A stretch of DNA of 64,000 bases from Bacteroidota bacterium (GTDB taxonomy: Bacteria > Bacteroidota > Ignavibacteria > UBA10030 > SZUA-254), in the NCBI GenBank assembly GCA_020056225.1, contig JAGVIE010000031.1:1-64000 (forward strand), read 5' to 3'. Numbering within the stretch: the first letter of the stretch is position 1; every line of letters starts with the position of its first letter. The notes under the pieces were generated by a model that did not search any database, was not told the origin of the DNA, and was given only the letters and a program-made list of their open reading frames with translations. Both the position numbers and the translations under genes were made by a program. Shown here one piece after another: positions 35,727 through 43,671 of the stretch.

Positions 35727-37899
35727 GAGAAAATTTTTAAAAATATCCGGCGCTACAATTGCCGCCGCCGCGGCGATTGGAACCGTATCAAAAGCCCTGG
35801 ATAAAGCCGAGACTACAAAGCATAAAGGAATCCAAAAAATTCCAACCTTCTGCGATATATGTTTCTGGAAATGCGGGGCAATAGCTTATGTACGCGATGG
35901 TGAACTCTGGAAGGTCGAAGGCAATCCGCTCGACCCGCTCAGCAAAGGCAGGTTGTGTCCGCGCGGAACAGGCGGCGTTGGTGCGCATTACGATCCGGAT
36001 AGATTACGCTCGCCACTGATTCGTACTCAAGAGCGCGGAAAAGAAATGTGGAAGGAAGTAACCTGGGATGAAGCGCTAAGTTATATCGCAGACAAAATGC
36101 AGAAAATAAAATCGCAGTACGGACCAGAATCGATTGCGGTATTCAGTCATGGTATCGGCGGAAATTTTCTGAAACATACTTTGAAAGCATACGGTGCAAT
36201 CAATTTTGCTGCACCGTCGTTTGCGCAATGCCGCGGACCAAGAGATGTTGGATTCAGATTGACGTACGGTGAAGATGTAAGTTCGCCGGAGCGAACGGAT
36301 ATCAAGAATGCACAGTGCCTTGTATTGATCGGAAGTCATCTTGGTGAGAACATGCACAACACGCAGGCACAGGAATTTGCCGAGGCTGTTGGGAACGACG
36401 CGTCAATCATCGTCGTTGATCCTAGATTTTCTGTCGCCGCGAGTAAGGCAAAATATTATTTACCCATAAAACCCGGAACCGACCTCGCGCTCTTGCTTGC
36501 CTGGATGAATGTTATCGTTACAGAAAATCTCTATGATAAAGAATATGTTGAGAAGTACGGATTTGGATTTGAGCAATTCAAGGCGGAGCTTTTAGCTTAC
36601 ACTCCTGAGTGGTCGTATCCGGAAACAGGCATTGAGCCGAAATTGATTCGTGCAACTGCCCGCGAAATGGCGCGTTACAAACCTGCAACGTTAATTCATC
36701 CCGGCAGACATGTCAATTGGTACGGCGACGATGCACAGCGAAGCCGGGCGATTGCCTTGCTGAACGCACTCATGGGAAGCTGGGGAAGGAAAGGCGGTTT
36801 CTATTATCCGGTGAGTATGGATGTTCCCGGATATCCGTATCCGTCTTATCCAACTCCTACGAAAGATAAAGTCGATAATCCCGATAAAAAATATCCGTTC
36901 GCTCATGAAGCGATCACCACTGGAATTCGTGAAGCTACTCTTACAGGAAACCCATATCCGGTTAAGGGATGGTTTGTCTATGCAACCAATCTGATACAAG
37001 CATTACCGAACGAAGAAATAACCAAGCAGGCAATTCAGAATTTGGATTTAGTGGTTGTAGTTGATGTTATCCCAAATGAGATCGCCGGGTGGGCTGATGT
37101 TGTGCTTCCGGAATCGGTTTATCTTGAGCGGCATGATGATATCAATGTCGAGTGGTTCCGTGATTCGTTTGTTGGATTGCGGCAGCCGGTAGTTGAATCA
37201 CCACACGATCAAAAACCGAATTGGTGGATTGCGAAGAAACTTGCAGAGAAATTAGGACTTGGAAATTATTATCCGTGGAAAGATGTCGAAGAGTATATCA
37301 ATTACCGCATGACCGCCGCGGGTTTAAGTTTTGACGAGTTGAAAAAGAACGGCATCATACTCGGCACCAAACAGCCGAATTATTTTGACGAAGGAGTACC
37401 TGCAGAATTTCAAACTCCATCAGGGAAGATTGAATTCTACTCGCTTCAACTTCAGCAAGCGGGATTTGATCCCGTCCCGAAATATAAACGACCCGCAGGT
37501 GGTCCCGCCGGATCGTTCAGATTATTATACGGCAGAGCGCCGGTGCATTCGTTCAGCAGAACCCAGACCAACAGAATTTTATCCGACATGATGCCGGAGA
37601 ATGAAGTTTGGTTGAATGCAAACATCGCCGAGCGTTACAGCTTGAAGAGCGGTGATTACATCAAATTAAAAAATCAGGACGGAGTGGTGAGTAATAAAAT
37701 AAAAGTGAAAGCAACAGAAAGAATCAGGCAGGATTGCGTTTATATGGTGCACGGTTTCGGTCATACTGCGAAGGGATTGAAACACGCGTTTGGTAAAGGA
37801 GCAAGTGATTCACAATTGCTGACACGCTTCGAAACCGATCCGCTCATGGGAGGAACCGGCATGAATATGAATTTCGTAACAATCGAGATTGAGGCATAA
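35710..37899 (+). CDS. psrA: Polysulfide/thiosulfate reductase-type molybdopterin subunit
   Basis: Catalytic subunit of 729 residues in the PsrA/PhsA branch of the molybdopterin oxidoreductases. The Tat leader is MNPLSRRKFLK. A 4Fe-4S motif follows at Cys 48, 51, 55 and 83 (CDICFWKC...C), and Cys 174 in 'FAQCRGPRDVG' sits where the molybdenum ligand is expected; the C-terminal molydopterin-binding barrel is complete. The exported enzyme would reduce polysulfide, thiosulfate or tetrathionate, or oxidise a sulfur compound in reverse. The substrate cannot be fixed from sequence, but two YeeE/YedE sulfur transporters and a rhodanese-like gene downstream support sulfur chemistry. Confidence 0.88.
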   Translation: MNPLSRRKFLKISGATIAAAAAIGTVSKALDKAETTKHKGIQKIPTFCDICFWKCGAIAYVRDGELWKVEGNPLDPLSKGRLCPRGTGGVGAHYDPDRLRSPLIRTQERGKEMWKEVTWDEALSYIADKMQKIKSQYGPESIAVFSHGIGGNFLKHTLKAYGAINFAAPSFAQCRGPRDVGFRLTYGEDVSSPERTDIKNAQCLVLIGSHLGENMHNTQAQEFAEAVGNDASIIVVDPRFSVAASKAKYYLPIKPGTDLALLLAWMNVIVTENLYDKEYVEKYGFGFEQFKAELLAYTPEWSYPETGIEPKLIRATAREMARYKPATLIHPGRHVNWYGDDAQRSRAIALLNALMGSWGRKGGFYYPVSMDVPGYPYPSYPTPTKDKVDNPDKKYPFAHEAITTGIREATLTGNPYPVKGWFVYATNLIQALPNEEITKQAIQNLDLVVVVDVIPNEIAGWADVVLPESVYLERHDDINVEWFRDSFVGLRQPVVESPHDQKPNWWIAKKLAEKLGLGNYYPWKDVEEYINYRMTAAGLSFDELKKNGIILGTKQPNYFDEGVPAEFQTPSGKIEFYSLQLQQAGFDPVPKYKRPAGGPAGSFRLLYGRAPVHSFSRTQTNRILSDMMPENEVWLNANIAERYSLKSGDYIKLKNQDGVVSNKIKVKATERIRQDCVYMVHGFGHTAKGLKHAFGKGASDSQLLTRFETDPLMGGTGMNMNFVTIEIEA

Positions 37900-37901
37900 T
37901 C

Positions 37902-38441
37902 ATGGCACGGTTTGGAATGGTAATCGATACGAAAAAATGCGTCGGCTGTATGGATTGTGTTGTTGCATGCAAAACCGAAAACGATGTTCCCGAAGCATTC
38001 AACCGCGATTGGATTGTGCAGGATGTGCGCGGCAAAAATCCTGATCTTCATATGGAAATAAGAACTGAACGGTGCAATCATTGCGATAATCCTCCGTGTG
38101 TTTACTGCTGTCCCACAGGGGCAAGTCATGTGCATGATCTCGGTGGAATCGTCCTTGTAACACACGATTTATGTATCGGTTGCAAGGCATGTCTTGCATC
38201 GTGTCCGTATGATACTCGATTTATTCATCCCGAAGGTTACGCGGACAAATGTACTTTCTGCGTTCACCGGGTTGAGAAGGGATTAGATCCTGCATGTGTC
38301 TCTGTTTGTCCGACTCATTGCATGTACTTCGGAGATCTCGATGATCCGAACAGTCAGGTAAGCAAGCTTCTTACATCAAGAAAAAATCATTCATTGATTC
38401 CCGAGGCAGGAACAAAACCACAAATATTGTATTTAGTGTGA
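37902..38441 (+). CDS. psrB: 4Fe-4S electron-transfer subunit (PsrB/PhsB)
   Basis: A 179-residue ferredoxin-like subunit without its own signal peptide, so it probably rides across the membrane with PsrA. It has four Cys groups: CVGCMDCVVAC, CNHCDNPPCVYCC, CIGCKACLASC and CTFC...CVSVC. It links the molybdenum subunit to the membrane subunit. It starts 2 bases after psrA and ends 6 bases before psrC. Confidence 0.92.
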   Translation: MARFGMVIDTKKCVGCMDCVVACKTENDVPEAFNRDWIVQDVRGKNPDLHMEIRTERCNHCDNPPCVYCCPTGASHVHDLGGIVLVTHDLCIGCKACLASCPYDTRFIHPEGYADKCTFCVHRVEKGLDPACVSVCPTHCMYFGDLDDPNSQVSKLLTSRKNHSLIPEAGTKPQILYLV

Positions 38442-38447
38442 GGTGAT

Positions 38448-39392
38448 ATGAACGAGTATACTACAACGCGTCATAACGAATTGGTCGATCCGTCACTCCA
38501 CATCTGGGGTTGGGAAATTCCGGTTTATCTTTTTATCGGTGGATTAGTTGCGGGGATGATGATAATTACCGGCTATTTTATCTTCAAAGGAAGATACAAA
38601 GATAAAGCGTGTGTGTGCAGGGTACTTCCGCTTTTGGGAATGATAATTTTAAGCGCTGGTATGTTTACTTTGTTCCTTGATCTTGAGCATAAGCTGTACA
38701 CGTGGAGATTATATCTAACGTTCAAAGTCGCATCGCCGATGTCTTGGGGTGCGTGGATACTCATTGTCGTTTATCCTACGATGATCGCGAGTTTTCTTAT
38801 CAACGTGCCGGAATATTTTTCGAAGAAATTCCTTTGGATGGATAAGATTTCCGAAAAACTTCAACAACATAAATATGCGGTTAAGAATATCGGTGTTGTG
38901 AATATGTTGTTGGGCGGATTGCTTGGAATCTATACCGGAGTACTATTAAGCGCGTTAGGTGCTAGGCCCCTATGGAACAGCTCGATGCTTTGGCTTTTAT
39001 TCTTAGTATCAGGATTATCTGCCGCATCAGCGTTCGTTCACATGGTTGCAAAAAGAGTTGACGAAAGAGAGTTGCTTGCGAAAGCTGATAATGGTTTTTT
39101 AATCCTTGAAATATTTGTAATCGCCTTGTTTATTATCGGAATGGTTACATCTACAAAAGTTCATATCGATTCGGCGCTTGTACTTTTAAGCGGAATATAT
39201 GCGCCTGCGTTCTGGGTTTTTGTTCTTGCGCTGGGAATTGTGATTCCGCTGATTATTCAATTATTGGCTGTCAATCACAAAATCAAACACACACCGGTTG
39301 CACCGATCATGGTAATTGTAGGCGGATTAGTTTTGAGATTTGTCATTGTCTACGCCGGACAGTATACGCATTGGGTAGATGCAGGATTTTAA
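38448..39392 (+). CDS. psrC: NrfD/PsrC membrane anchor subunit
   Basis: A 314-residue integral membrane protein with about eight hydrophobic helices that handles quinones for PsrAB. It shows 'WGWEIPVYLFIGGLVAGMMI' (in parts) and 'LFLDLEHKLYTWRLYLTF', the family's first helix and loop. It is distinct from the longer NrfD of the cytochrome block (405 residues), and the two do not look like recent duplicates. It completes a canonical PsrABC complex on the periplasmic side of the inner membrane. Confidence 0.92.
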   Translation: MNEYTTTRHNELVDPSLHIWGWEIPVYLFIGGLVAGMMIITGYFIFKGRYKDKACVCRVLPLLGMIILSAGMFTLFLDLEHKLYTWRLYLTFKVASPMSWGAWILIVVYPTMIASFLINVPEYFSKKFLWMDKISEKLQQHKYAVKNIGVVNMLLGGLLGIYTGVLLSALGARPLWNSSMLWLLFLVSGLSAASAFVHMVAKRVDERELLAKADNGFLILEIFVIALFIIGMVTSTKVHIDSALVLLSGIYAPAFWVFVLALGIVIPLIIQLLAVNHKIKHTPVAPIMVIVGGLVLRFVIVYAGQYTHWVDAGF

Positions 39393-39406
39393 ACCCTCAC
39401 CCCTAA

Positions 39407-39431
39407 CCCCTCTCCCAGATTGGGAGAGGGG
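39407..39431. repeat. C-rich palindromic hairpin repeat
   Basis: A perfect 11 bp stem, CCCCTCTCCCA (39407-39417) and TGGGAGAGGGG (39421-39431), with a 3-base loop, preceded by CCCTCACCCCTAACC. This strongly resembles a dispersed intergenic repeat found in many unrelated bacterial genomes. It lies inside the sulfur operon between psrC and the transporter genes and could reduce read-through or protect the psr mRNA. Confidence 0.65.
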
Positions 39432-39496
39432 AACAGGGAGAGAGTAGAAAAATAATTTTTTAAAAAAATCTTAGAAAGTAATGAAAGGTTAATAAA

Positions 39497-40039
39497 ATGT
39501 CATCAACATCAACTGAAGTTCACCATGGTCCAAAGCCGTACTGGAATCCGTATCTTTCCGGTATAGGTTTGGGACTCGTACTTCTATTATCGTACGTCAT
39601 CATGGGTCGCGGACTTGGCGCCTCGGGTGCATTCTCATCGCTTGTGGCAACAGGTGTCAGCACAATCGCGCCAGAACATGCGAGGGCGAATACATTTTAC
39701 AACGAATATCTCGCGGATACAACGAAGAGTCCGCTCAAAGACTGGTTAGTCTTTGAAGTGCTTGGAGTGTTGGCCGGCGGATTTATCTCCGGTGCGCTTG
39801 CAGGAAGAATTAAAAAGACAGTCGAGAAAGGGCCCCGTATTTCTGTTCGCGGCAGGTTGTTCTTTGCATTTATCGGCGGAACGATGATGGGCGTCGGCGC
39901 AAAGCTGGCGCGTGGATGTACAAGCGGTCAGGCGCTAACCGGCGGTGCTGTTCTAAATGTCGGAAGCTGGGCTTTTATGCTTGCCGTTTTCGGCGGAGCT
40001 TACATGATTGCATACTTTTTTAGGAGACAATGGAAATGA
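39497..40039 (+). CDS. YeeE/YedE-family sulfur transporter, first half
   Basis: A 180-residue membrane protein of the YeeE/YedE family, whose studied member takes up thiosulfate. About four helices and the Cys-containing motif 'ARGCTSGQALTGGA' are visible. In many genomes the long family members are split in two genes as here; the second half overlaps by 10 bases. The pair sits directly behind psrABC, suggesting import of thiosulfate or another sulfur unit, or export of the product. Confidence 0.85.
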   Translation: MSSTSTEVHHGPKPYWNPYLSGIGLGLVLLLSYVIMGRGLGASGAFSSLVATGVSTIAPEHARANTFYNEYLADTTKSPLKDWLVFEVLGVLAGGFISGALAGRIKKTVEKGPRISVRGRLFFAFIGGTMMGVGAKLARGCTSGQALTGGAVLNVGSWAFMLAVFGGAYMIAYFFRRQWK

Positions 40040-40635
40040 ACGCACCCTTTTTTAAATATGGATTATTCGGCGATGACGTAAGTTTAGTCGTTGCGTTCGT
40101 TATCGGTATTGGATTTGGATTTTTCCTGGAGCGCGGTGGTTTCGGCAACGGTCGAAAATTAGCGGCTCAATTCTACTTCAACGACTTAACGGTTTTCAAA
40201 GTAATGTTTACAGCAATCATTACAGCGATGGTTGGTATTTATTATTTATCAGTGATTGGTTGGATGGATTTATCGTTGGTTTACTTAAATCCGACATACA
40301 TCGTTCCTCAAACTGTCGGTGGATTGTTATTGGGATTCGGATTTGTAATCGGCGGATATTGCCCCGGGACATCGTGTGTCTCTGCGGTGACTGGAAAAAT
40401 CGACGGAATGGTCTACCTGCTAGGCATTGTTGTTGGAATTTTCATCTTCGGTGAAATCTTCCCGCTGATAAGTACTTTCTATACCTCTACTCCGATGGGA
40501 CAGATTACACTCTCGCAGTTATTCAACATTCCTTACGGAATATTAGTGTTTGCCGTAGTGATGATGGCAATCGGCGGATTTGCCGCCGCCGAATGGGCAG
40601 AAAAAAAACTTGGCAATAAAATAGTGGAGCCATAA
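40030..40635 (+). CDS. YeeE/YedE-family sulfur transporter, second half
   Basis: A 201-residue membrane protein with about five helices and the family motif 'GGYCPGTSCVSAVTGKIDG', whose Cys residues are thought to relay thiosulfate in homologues. 'RGGFGNGRKLAAQFYF' near residue 38 is also characteristic. It overlaps the first half by 10 bases and precedes the rhodanese-like gene by 2 bases, so all three are co-translated. Confidence 0.87.
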   Translation: MEMNAPFFKYGLFGDDVSLVVAFVIGIGFGFFLERGGFGNGRKLAAQFYFNDLTVFKVMFTAIITAMVGIYYLSVIGWMDLSLVYLNPTYIVPQTVGGLLLGFGFVIGGYCPGTSCVSAVTGKIDGMVYLLGIVVGIFIFGEIFPLISTFYTSTPMGQITLSQLFNIPYGILVFAVVMMAIGGFAAAEWAEKKLGNKIVEP

Positions 40636-40637
40636 TT

Positions 40638-41291
40638 ATGAAAAATATTTTTCCAAAACTTTCGATGAATAAAAAACTTGCACTTATTGCTTTCGTTCTC
40701 GGTTTGACTGCAATCTTTGCCGGAAATCCATATCGCGGAAGTTCGGTTACAATGGATGTAAAAGAACTTGCACTTATCATCGACAAACAAGCAGACCATA
40801 TATCTTCAGAAGAACTTGCAGGCTGGATCATTCAAGAGAAAAGCGATTTCAAACTACTCGACCTTAGAGCTGAAAAGGAATTCAACGAGTACCATATTCC
40901 CTCGGCTGAACTTGTTCCATTAGCAGAATTGAATGAATATCCGCTTCTGCGAAACGAAAAACTAGTATTGTATTCTGAAGGCGGAATTCATTCTGCCCAG
41001 GCATGGATGCTGCTGAGAGCTAAAGGTTATAAATCGGTTTATATGCTGATGGGTGGATTGGATGAATGGACGGATAAGATTCTTTTTCCAAAGCTTGCAC
41101 AAAACGCAACACCAGAACAGACTGCTGCATTTGAAAAGATGAAAGAGGTTAGTAAGTTCTTTGGCGGCTCGCCGCAAGCCGGCGGTGTGGTGGAAGAAGT
41201 TTCAGCGAAGAAATCGATACCGAAACTTGAAATGCCAAGTGGAACATCTGCGCCAACCGCAGGCAAGAAGAAAAAGAAAGAAGGTTGTTAA
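40638..41291 (+). CDS. Rhodanese-like protein lacking the catalytic Cys
   Basis: A 217-residue exported or membrane-anchored protein: one N-terminal hydrophobic segment (about residues 13-29), then a rhodanese domain ('DFKLLDLRAEKEFNEYHIPSA', in parts). In active enzymes the loop starts with Cys (LYCxxGxRS). Here it reads LYSEGGIHSA, with Ser at 113, so sulfurtransferase activity by the normal route is not expected. The protein ends in a Lys-rich tail and a terminal Cys (KKKKKEGC, Cys 217), the only Cys I see in the chain. It may be a sulfur-binding or scaffold protein for the transporter and reductase. A U-rich terminator follows. Confidence 0.85.
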   Translation: MKNIFPKLSMNKKLALIAFVLGLTAIFAGNPYRGSSVTMDVKELALIIDKQADHISSEELAGWIIQEKSDFKLLDLRAEKEFNEYHIPSAELVPLAELNEYPLLRNEKLVLYSEGGIHSAQAWMLLRAKGYKSVYMLMGGLDEWTDKILFPKLAQNATPEQTAAFEKMKEVSKFFGGSPQAGGVVEEVSAKKSIPKLEMPSGTSAPTAGKKKKKEGC

Positions 41292-41322
41292 ATTGCGCCC
41301 TTTACTTGCTTACAGTTCTTTT

Positions 41323-41353
41323 CCTCATCCTTTTTAGCGGGGTGAGGTTTTTT
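41323..41353 (+). terminator. Rho-independent terminator of the sulfur operon
   Basis: CCTCATCC (41323-41330) pairs with GGGTGAGG (41340-41347, one G-T pair) and is followed by six T's, 32 bases after the rhodanese-like stop. Confidence 0.75.
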
Positions 41354-41403
41354 ATTATTTATCTATAGAACAATGTCAGTAGTAAATGAACATTAGTTAG
41401 TAT

Positions 41404-41988
41404 ATGAATAATATACCTAAAAATATTACCGGAGCCATCCTTGCCGGCGGACAAAGCACGCGCATGGGGCAAGATAAAGCTTTGCTTACGTTGAACGGTA
41501 AATCATTTATTCAGAGGATTGCCGAAGAGCTTCAGAAAATATTCACCGACGTAATCGTCATCTCTGATATTGCAAGCGGCTACGACTTTTTACATTTACC
41601 TGTTTACGGGGATATTTATAAAAACTGCGGTCCTCTTTCGGGAATACATTCAGCGCTCGTTAATTCGAATTCAAAAAGTGTATTCATTGTATCTGTTGAC
41701 CTTCCGCTCGCAAACTGCGCTCTCATGGAATATATTATAGACCGTTCTCACGCGGAAGATACTACTCTCCTTTCCGTCGATGATAGAATTCAGCCTCTTT
41801 TCGGTTTGTATAATCGTACATGCTTGCCCGTATTGATAAATCATCTTGAAGAAAAACAATATTCGGTTCAACATTTCATCAAGAATATTCACTCGAACAT
41901 TCTTCCGGCATCTCCGAGATTTATAAAACTGCTTTTCAACATCAATACCCGGAAAGATTATTTAAACCTTGCCCGCTTGCCGCATTGA
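41404..41988 (+). CDS. mobA: Molybdenum cofactor guanylyltransferase (MobA)
   Basis: A 194-residue nucleotidyltransferase that attaches GMP to molybdopterin to give the bis-MGD cofactor needed by PsrA-type enzymes. The signature 'GAILAGGQSTRMGQDKALL' is at the N-terminus, and 'VYGDIYKNCGPLSGIHSAL' and 'VSVDLPLAN' follow at the expected places. It lies after the terminator of the psr operon but next to it, so functional linkage to the molybdoenzyme is clear even if it is transcribed separately. Confidence 0.93.
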   Translation: MNNIPKNITGAILAGGQSTRMGQDKALLTLNGKSFIQRIAEELQKIFTDVIVISDIASGYDFLHLPVYGDIYKNCGPLSGIHSALVNSNSKSVFIVSVDLPLANCALMEYIIDRSHAEDTTLLSVDDRIQPLFGLYNRTCLPVLINHLEEKQYSVQHFIKNIHSNILPASPRFIKLLFNINTRKDYLNLARLPH

Positions 41989-42088
41989 GGAAATTGAGAA
42001 TTTAATTTTTATCCCCGATACAAGCCAAAATTTTTAATCTATATGTCATTTATGAATAATATAAATATTTTATTGAAAATTCACCTAC

Positions 42089-42104
42089 TGTGTCATATAA
42101 CCCA
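42089..42104 (+). promoter_or_regulatory. Candidate activator-binding site, copy 1 (upstream of heme-sensor kinase)
   Basis: TGTGTCATATAACCCA, the first of three copies of TGTGT-N-AT[AC]T[AG][AG]CCCA in the window. With flanking bases it is a partial dyad (CTGtGT...ACcCAG). It lies 58 bases before the kinase gene. A second element, the 9 bp dyad ATTTAAGAT (42112-42120) / ATCTTAAAT (42127-42135), lies between it and the start codon. Confidence 0.4.
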
Positions 42105-42162
42105 GCAAATGATTTAAGATTTTTGTATCTTAAATGAGATATTTGAATAATCCTTCAAAATA

Positions 42163-43665
42163 ATGTTTAACAAAGTTTTCTCCTCGTTGGGGAATAAAAT
42201 CGCTCTTGCGGTTGTCGTTACATTTCTAATATTTGGCAGTAGCTTCGTATATTTTGCTCATCGTACCGGTTATTCAATGCTCGAGCGAGGCGCGCAAACA
42301 AAAGCTCACGGCGTGGCAGAATTTGGAAAAGCGATACTTGAATACATCATGCTGCGCGGACAGAACGATCAATTACAAGCCGCTCTTGAAAGAGTTATCG
42401 CTTCCGGGCAAGCCGATAATATTCTCATCTTAAAAGAAGACGGCACTACCGTTCTCGGCGCAAAATTAGGTCAACTTACCGAGAAGCTCCCGATCGATCG
42501 ATTTACCGAATTACCTCAGTACCCGGGCGATAAATTCCTTTTTATGAATGAGGGGGGTTCCTCATTCGAATATATAATCACCCCGATAGTAAAAAAGCCG
42601 GATTGTTATTCATGTCATAATGATACCAAAGACACAAAAGGATTTTTAGCTGTAAAAATTTACATGGATGATATTCGAAATGTGGCTCTACAGCACCGTT
42701 CTGTAAATATCATGATGACTATTGCGACCTTCGCGGGACTTGGAGGCGTTCTTTTTATCGCGCTTCTTTTCCTTGTGATTCGACCTGTCAGAAAATTACA
42801 GAAACAGATCATGCAAATAGACGATCAACTCGAGCAATTCGAACAGGGCAATGAAATAATATTTTCCGAATTAAAAGTTCCTCGTCAGCGTGATGAAATG
42901 ACCAGCGTGATGGAATCTTTCAATAATCTCGTTCGGCGCCTTAATGTGACAAATTCCAAAGTGCATGAACTGCATCAATCACATCTCGAGCACGCAGATC
43001 GTCTGGCAAGCGCCGGTGAAATGGCTGCCGGGATTGCACACGAAATAAAAAACCCGATCGCCGGAGTTCTGGGGGCGCTGCAAGTATTCGATTCGGAGAC
43101 TAAGAAAGGCGACGACAGAAAAGAAATAATTGCTGAAATGATTACGCAACTTGAGCGGGTAAACCAGGCAGTCAACGATTTATTATCTTATGCACGGCCT
43201 ACGCCGCCGGTTTTCGATATTCTGAATATAGGTGACTTGATAAAGAAAACGATTTCCCTTCTTTCCCAGCAAGTTAAGAAAAAACAAATTGAGATAAATA
43301 CAGATTTCGGGGAAAGAGAATTAACCATCATAGGAGATCGAAAACAACTCCAACAGGTCTTATGGAATATAACTCTCAACGCCGTCCAATCGATTGAAGG
43401 CAAAGGATTCGTAACAATAGCTATGACAGGTGACGACTCCACGGTGAAAATAATTATTAAAGATACGGGCAAAGGAATATCTCAGGAACAACTCACATCT
43501 GTTTTCCAGCCATTCTTTACCACGAAACATAAAGGAACCGGTCTCGGCATAACAATTTCCAAACGCATCATAGAACAACATCATGGCACGATTGGTATTA
43601 AAAGTGAAACCGGAAAAGGGACAATCGTTTCAATAACACTTCCAAAAGAACAAGATCGGAAATAG
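42163..43665 (+). CDS. Sensor histidine kinase with c-type heme motif in its periplasmic domain
   Basis: A 500-residue membrane kinase. One helix at about residues 12-30 and another at about 180-205 bracket a periplasmic sensor that contains CYSCH at residues 148-152, a complete c-type heme site; the sequence around it resembles heme-containing PAS-type sensors of metal reducers. A HAMP-like linker, phospho-acceptor His in 'AAGIAHEIKNP', and ATPase boxes 'NITLNAVQSIEGKG', 'DTGKGIS' and 'GTGLGITIS' follow. It should sense periplasmic redox state or a heme ligand. The partner sigma54 regulator follows after 6 bases. Confidence 0.92.
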   Translation: MFNKVFSSLGNKIALAVVVTFLIFGSSFVYFAHRTGYSMLERGAQTKAHGVAEFGKAILEYIMLRGQNDQLQAALERVIASGQADNILILKEDGTTVLGAKLGQLTEKLPIDRFTELPQYPGDKFLFMNEGGSSFEYIITPIVKKPDCYSCHNDTKDTKGFLAVKIYMDDIRNVALQHRSVNIMMTIATFAGLGGVLFIALLFLVIRPVRKLQKQIMQIDDQLEQFEQGNEIIFSELKVPRQRDEMTSVMESFNNLVRRLNVTNSKVHELHQSHLEHADRLASAGEMAAGIAHEIKNPIAGVLGALQVFDSETKKGDDRKEIIAEMITQLERVNQAVNDLLSYARPTPPVFDILNIGDLIKKTISLLSQQVKKKQIEINTDFGERELTIIGDRKQLQQVLWNITLNAVQSIEGKGFVTIAMTGDDSTVKIIIKDTGKGISQEQLTSVFQPFFTTKHKGTGLGITISKRIIEQHHGTIGIKSETGKGTIVSITLPKEQDRK

Positions 43666-43671
43666 AGATAT

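Noticed and set aside
39392-39431. CCCTCACCCCTAACCCC string resembling a telomeric or G-quadruplex repeat
   Set aside because: It is part of a simple hairpin repeat of a kind common in bacterial intergenic DNA.
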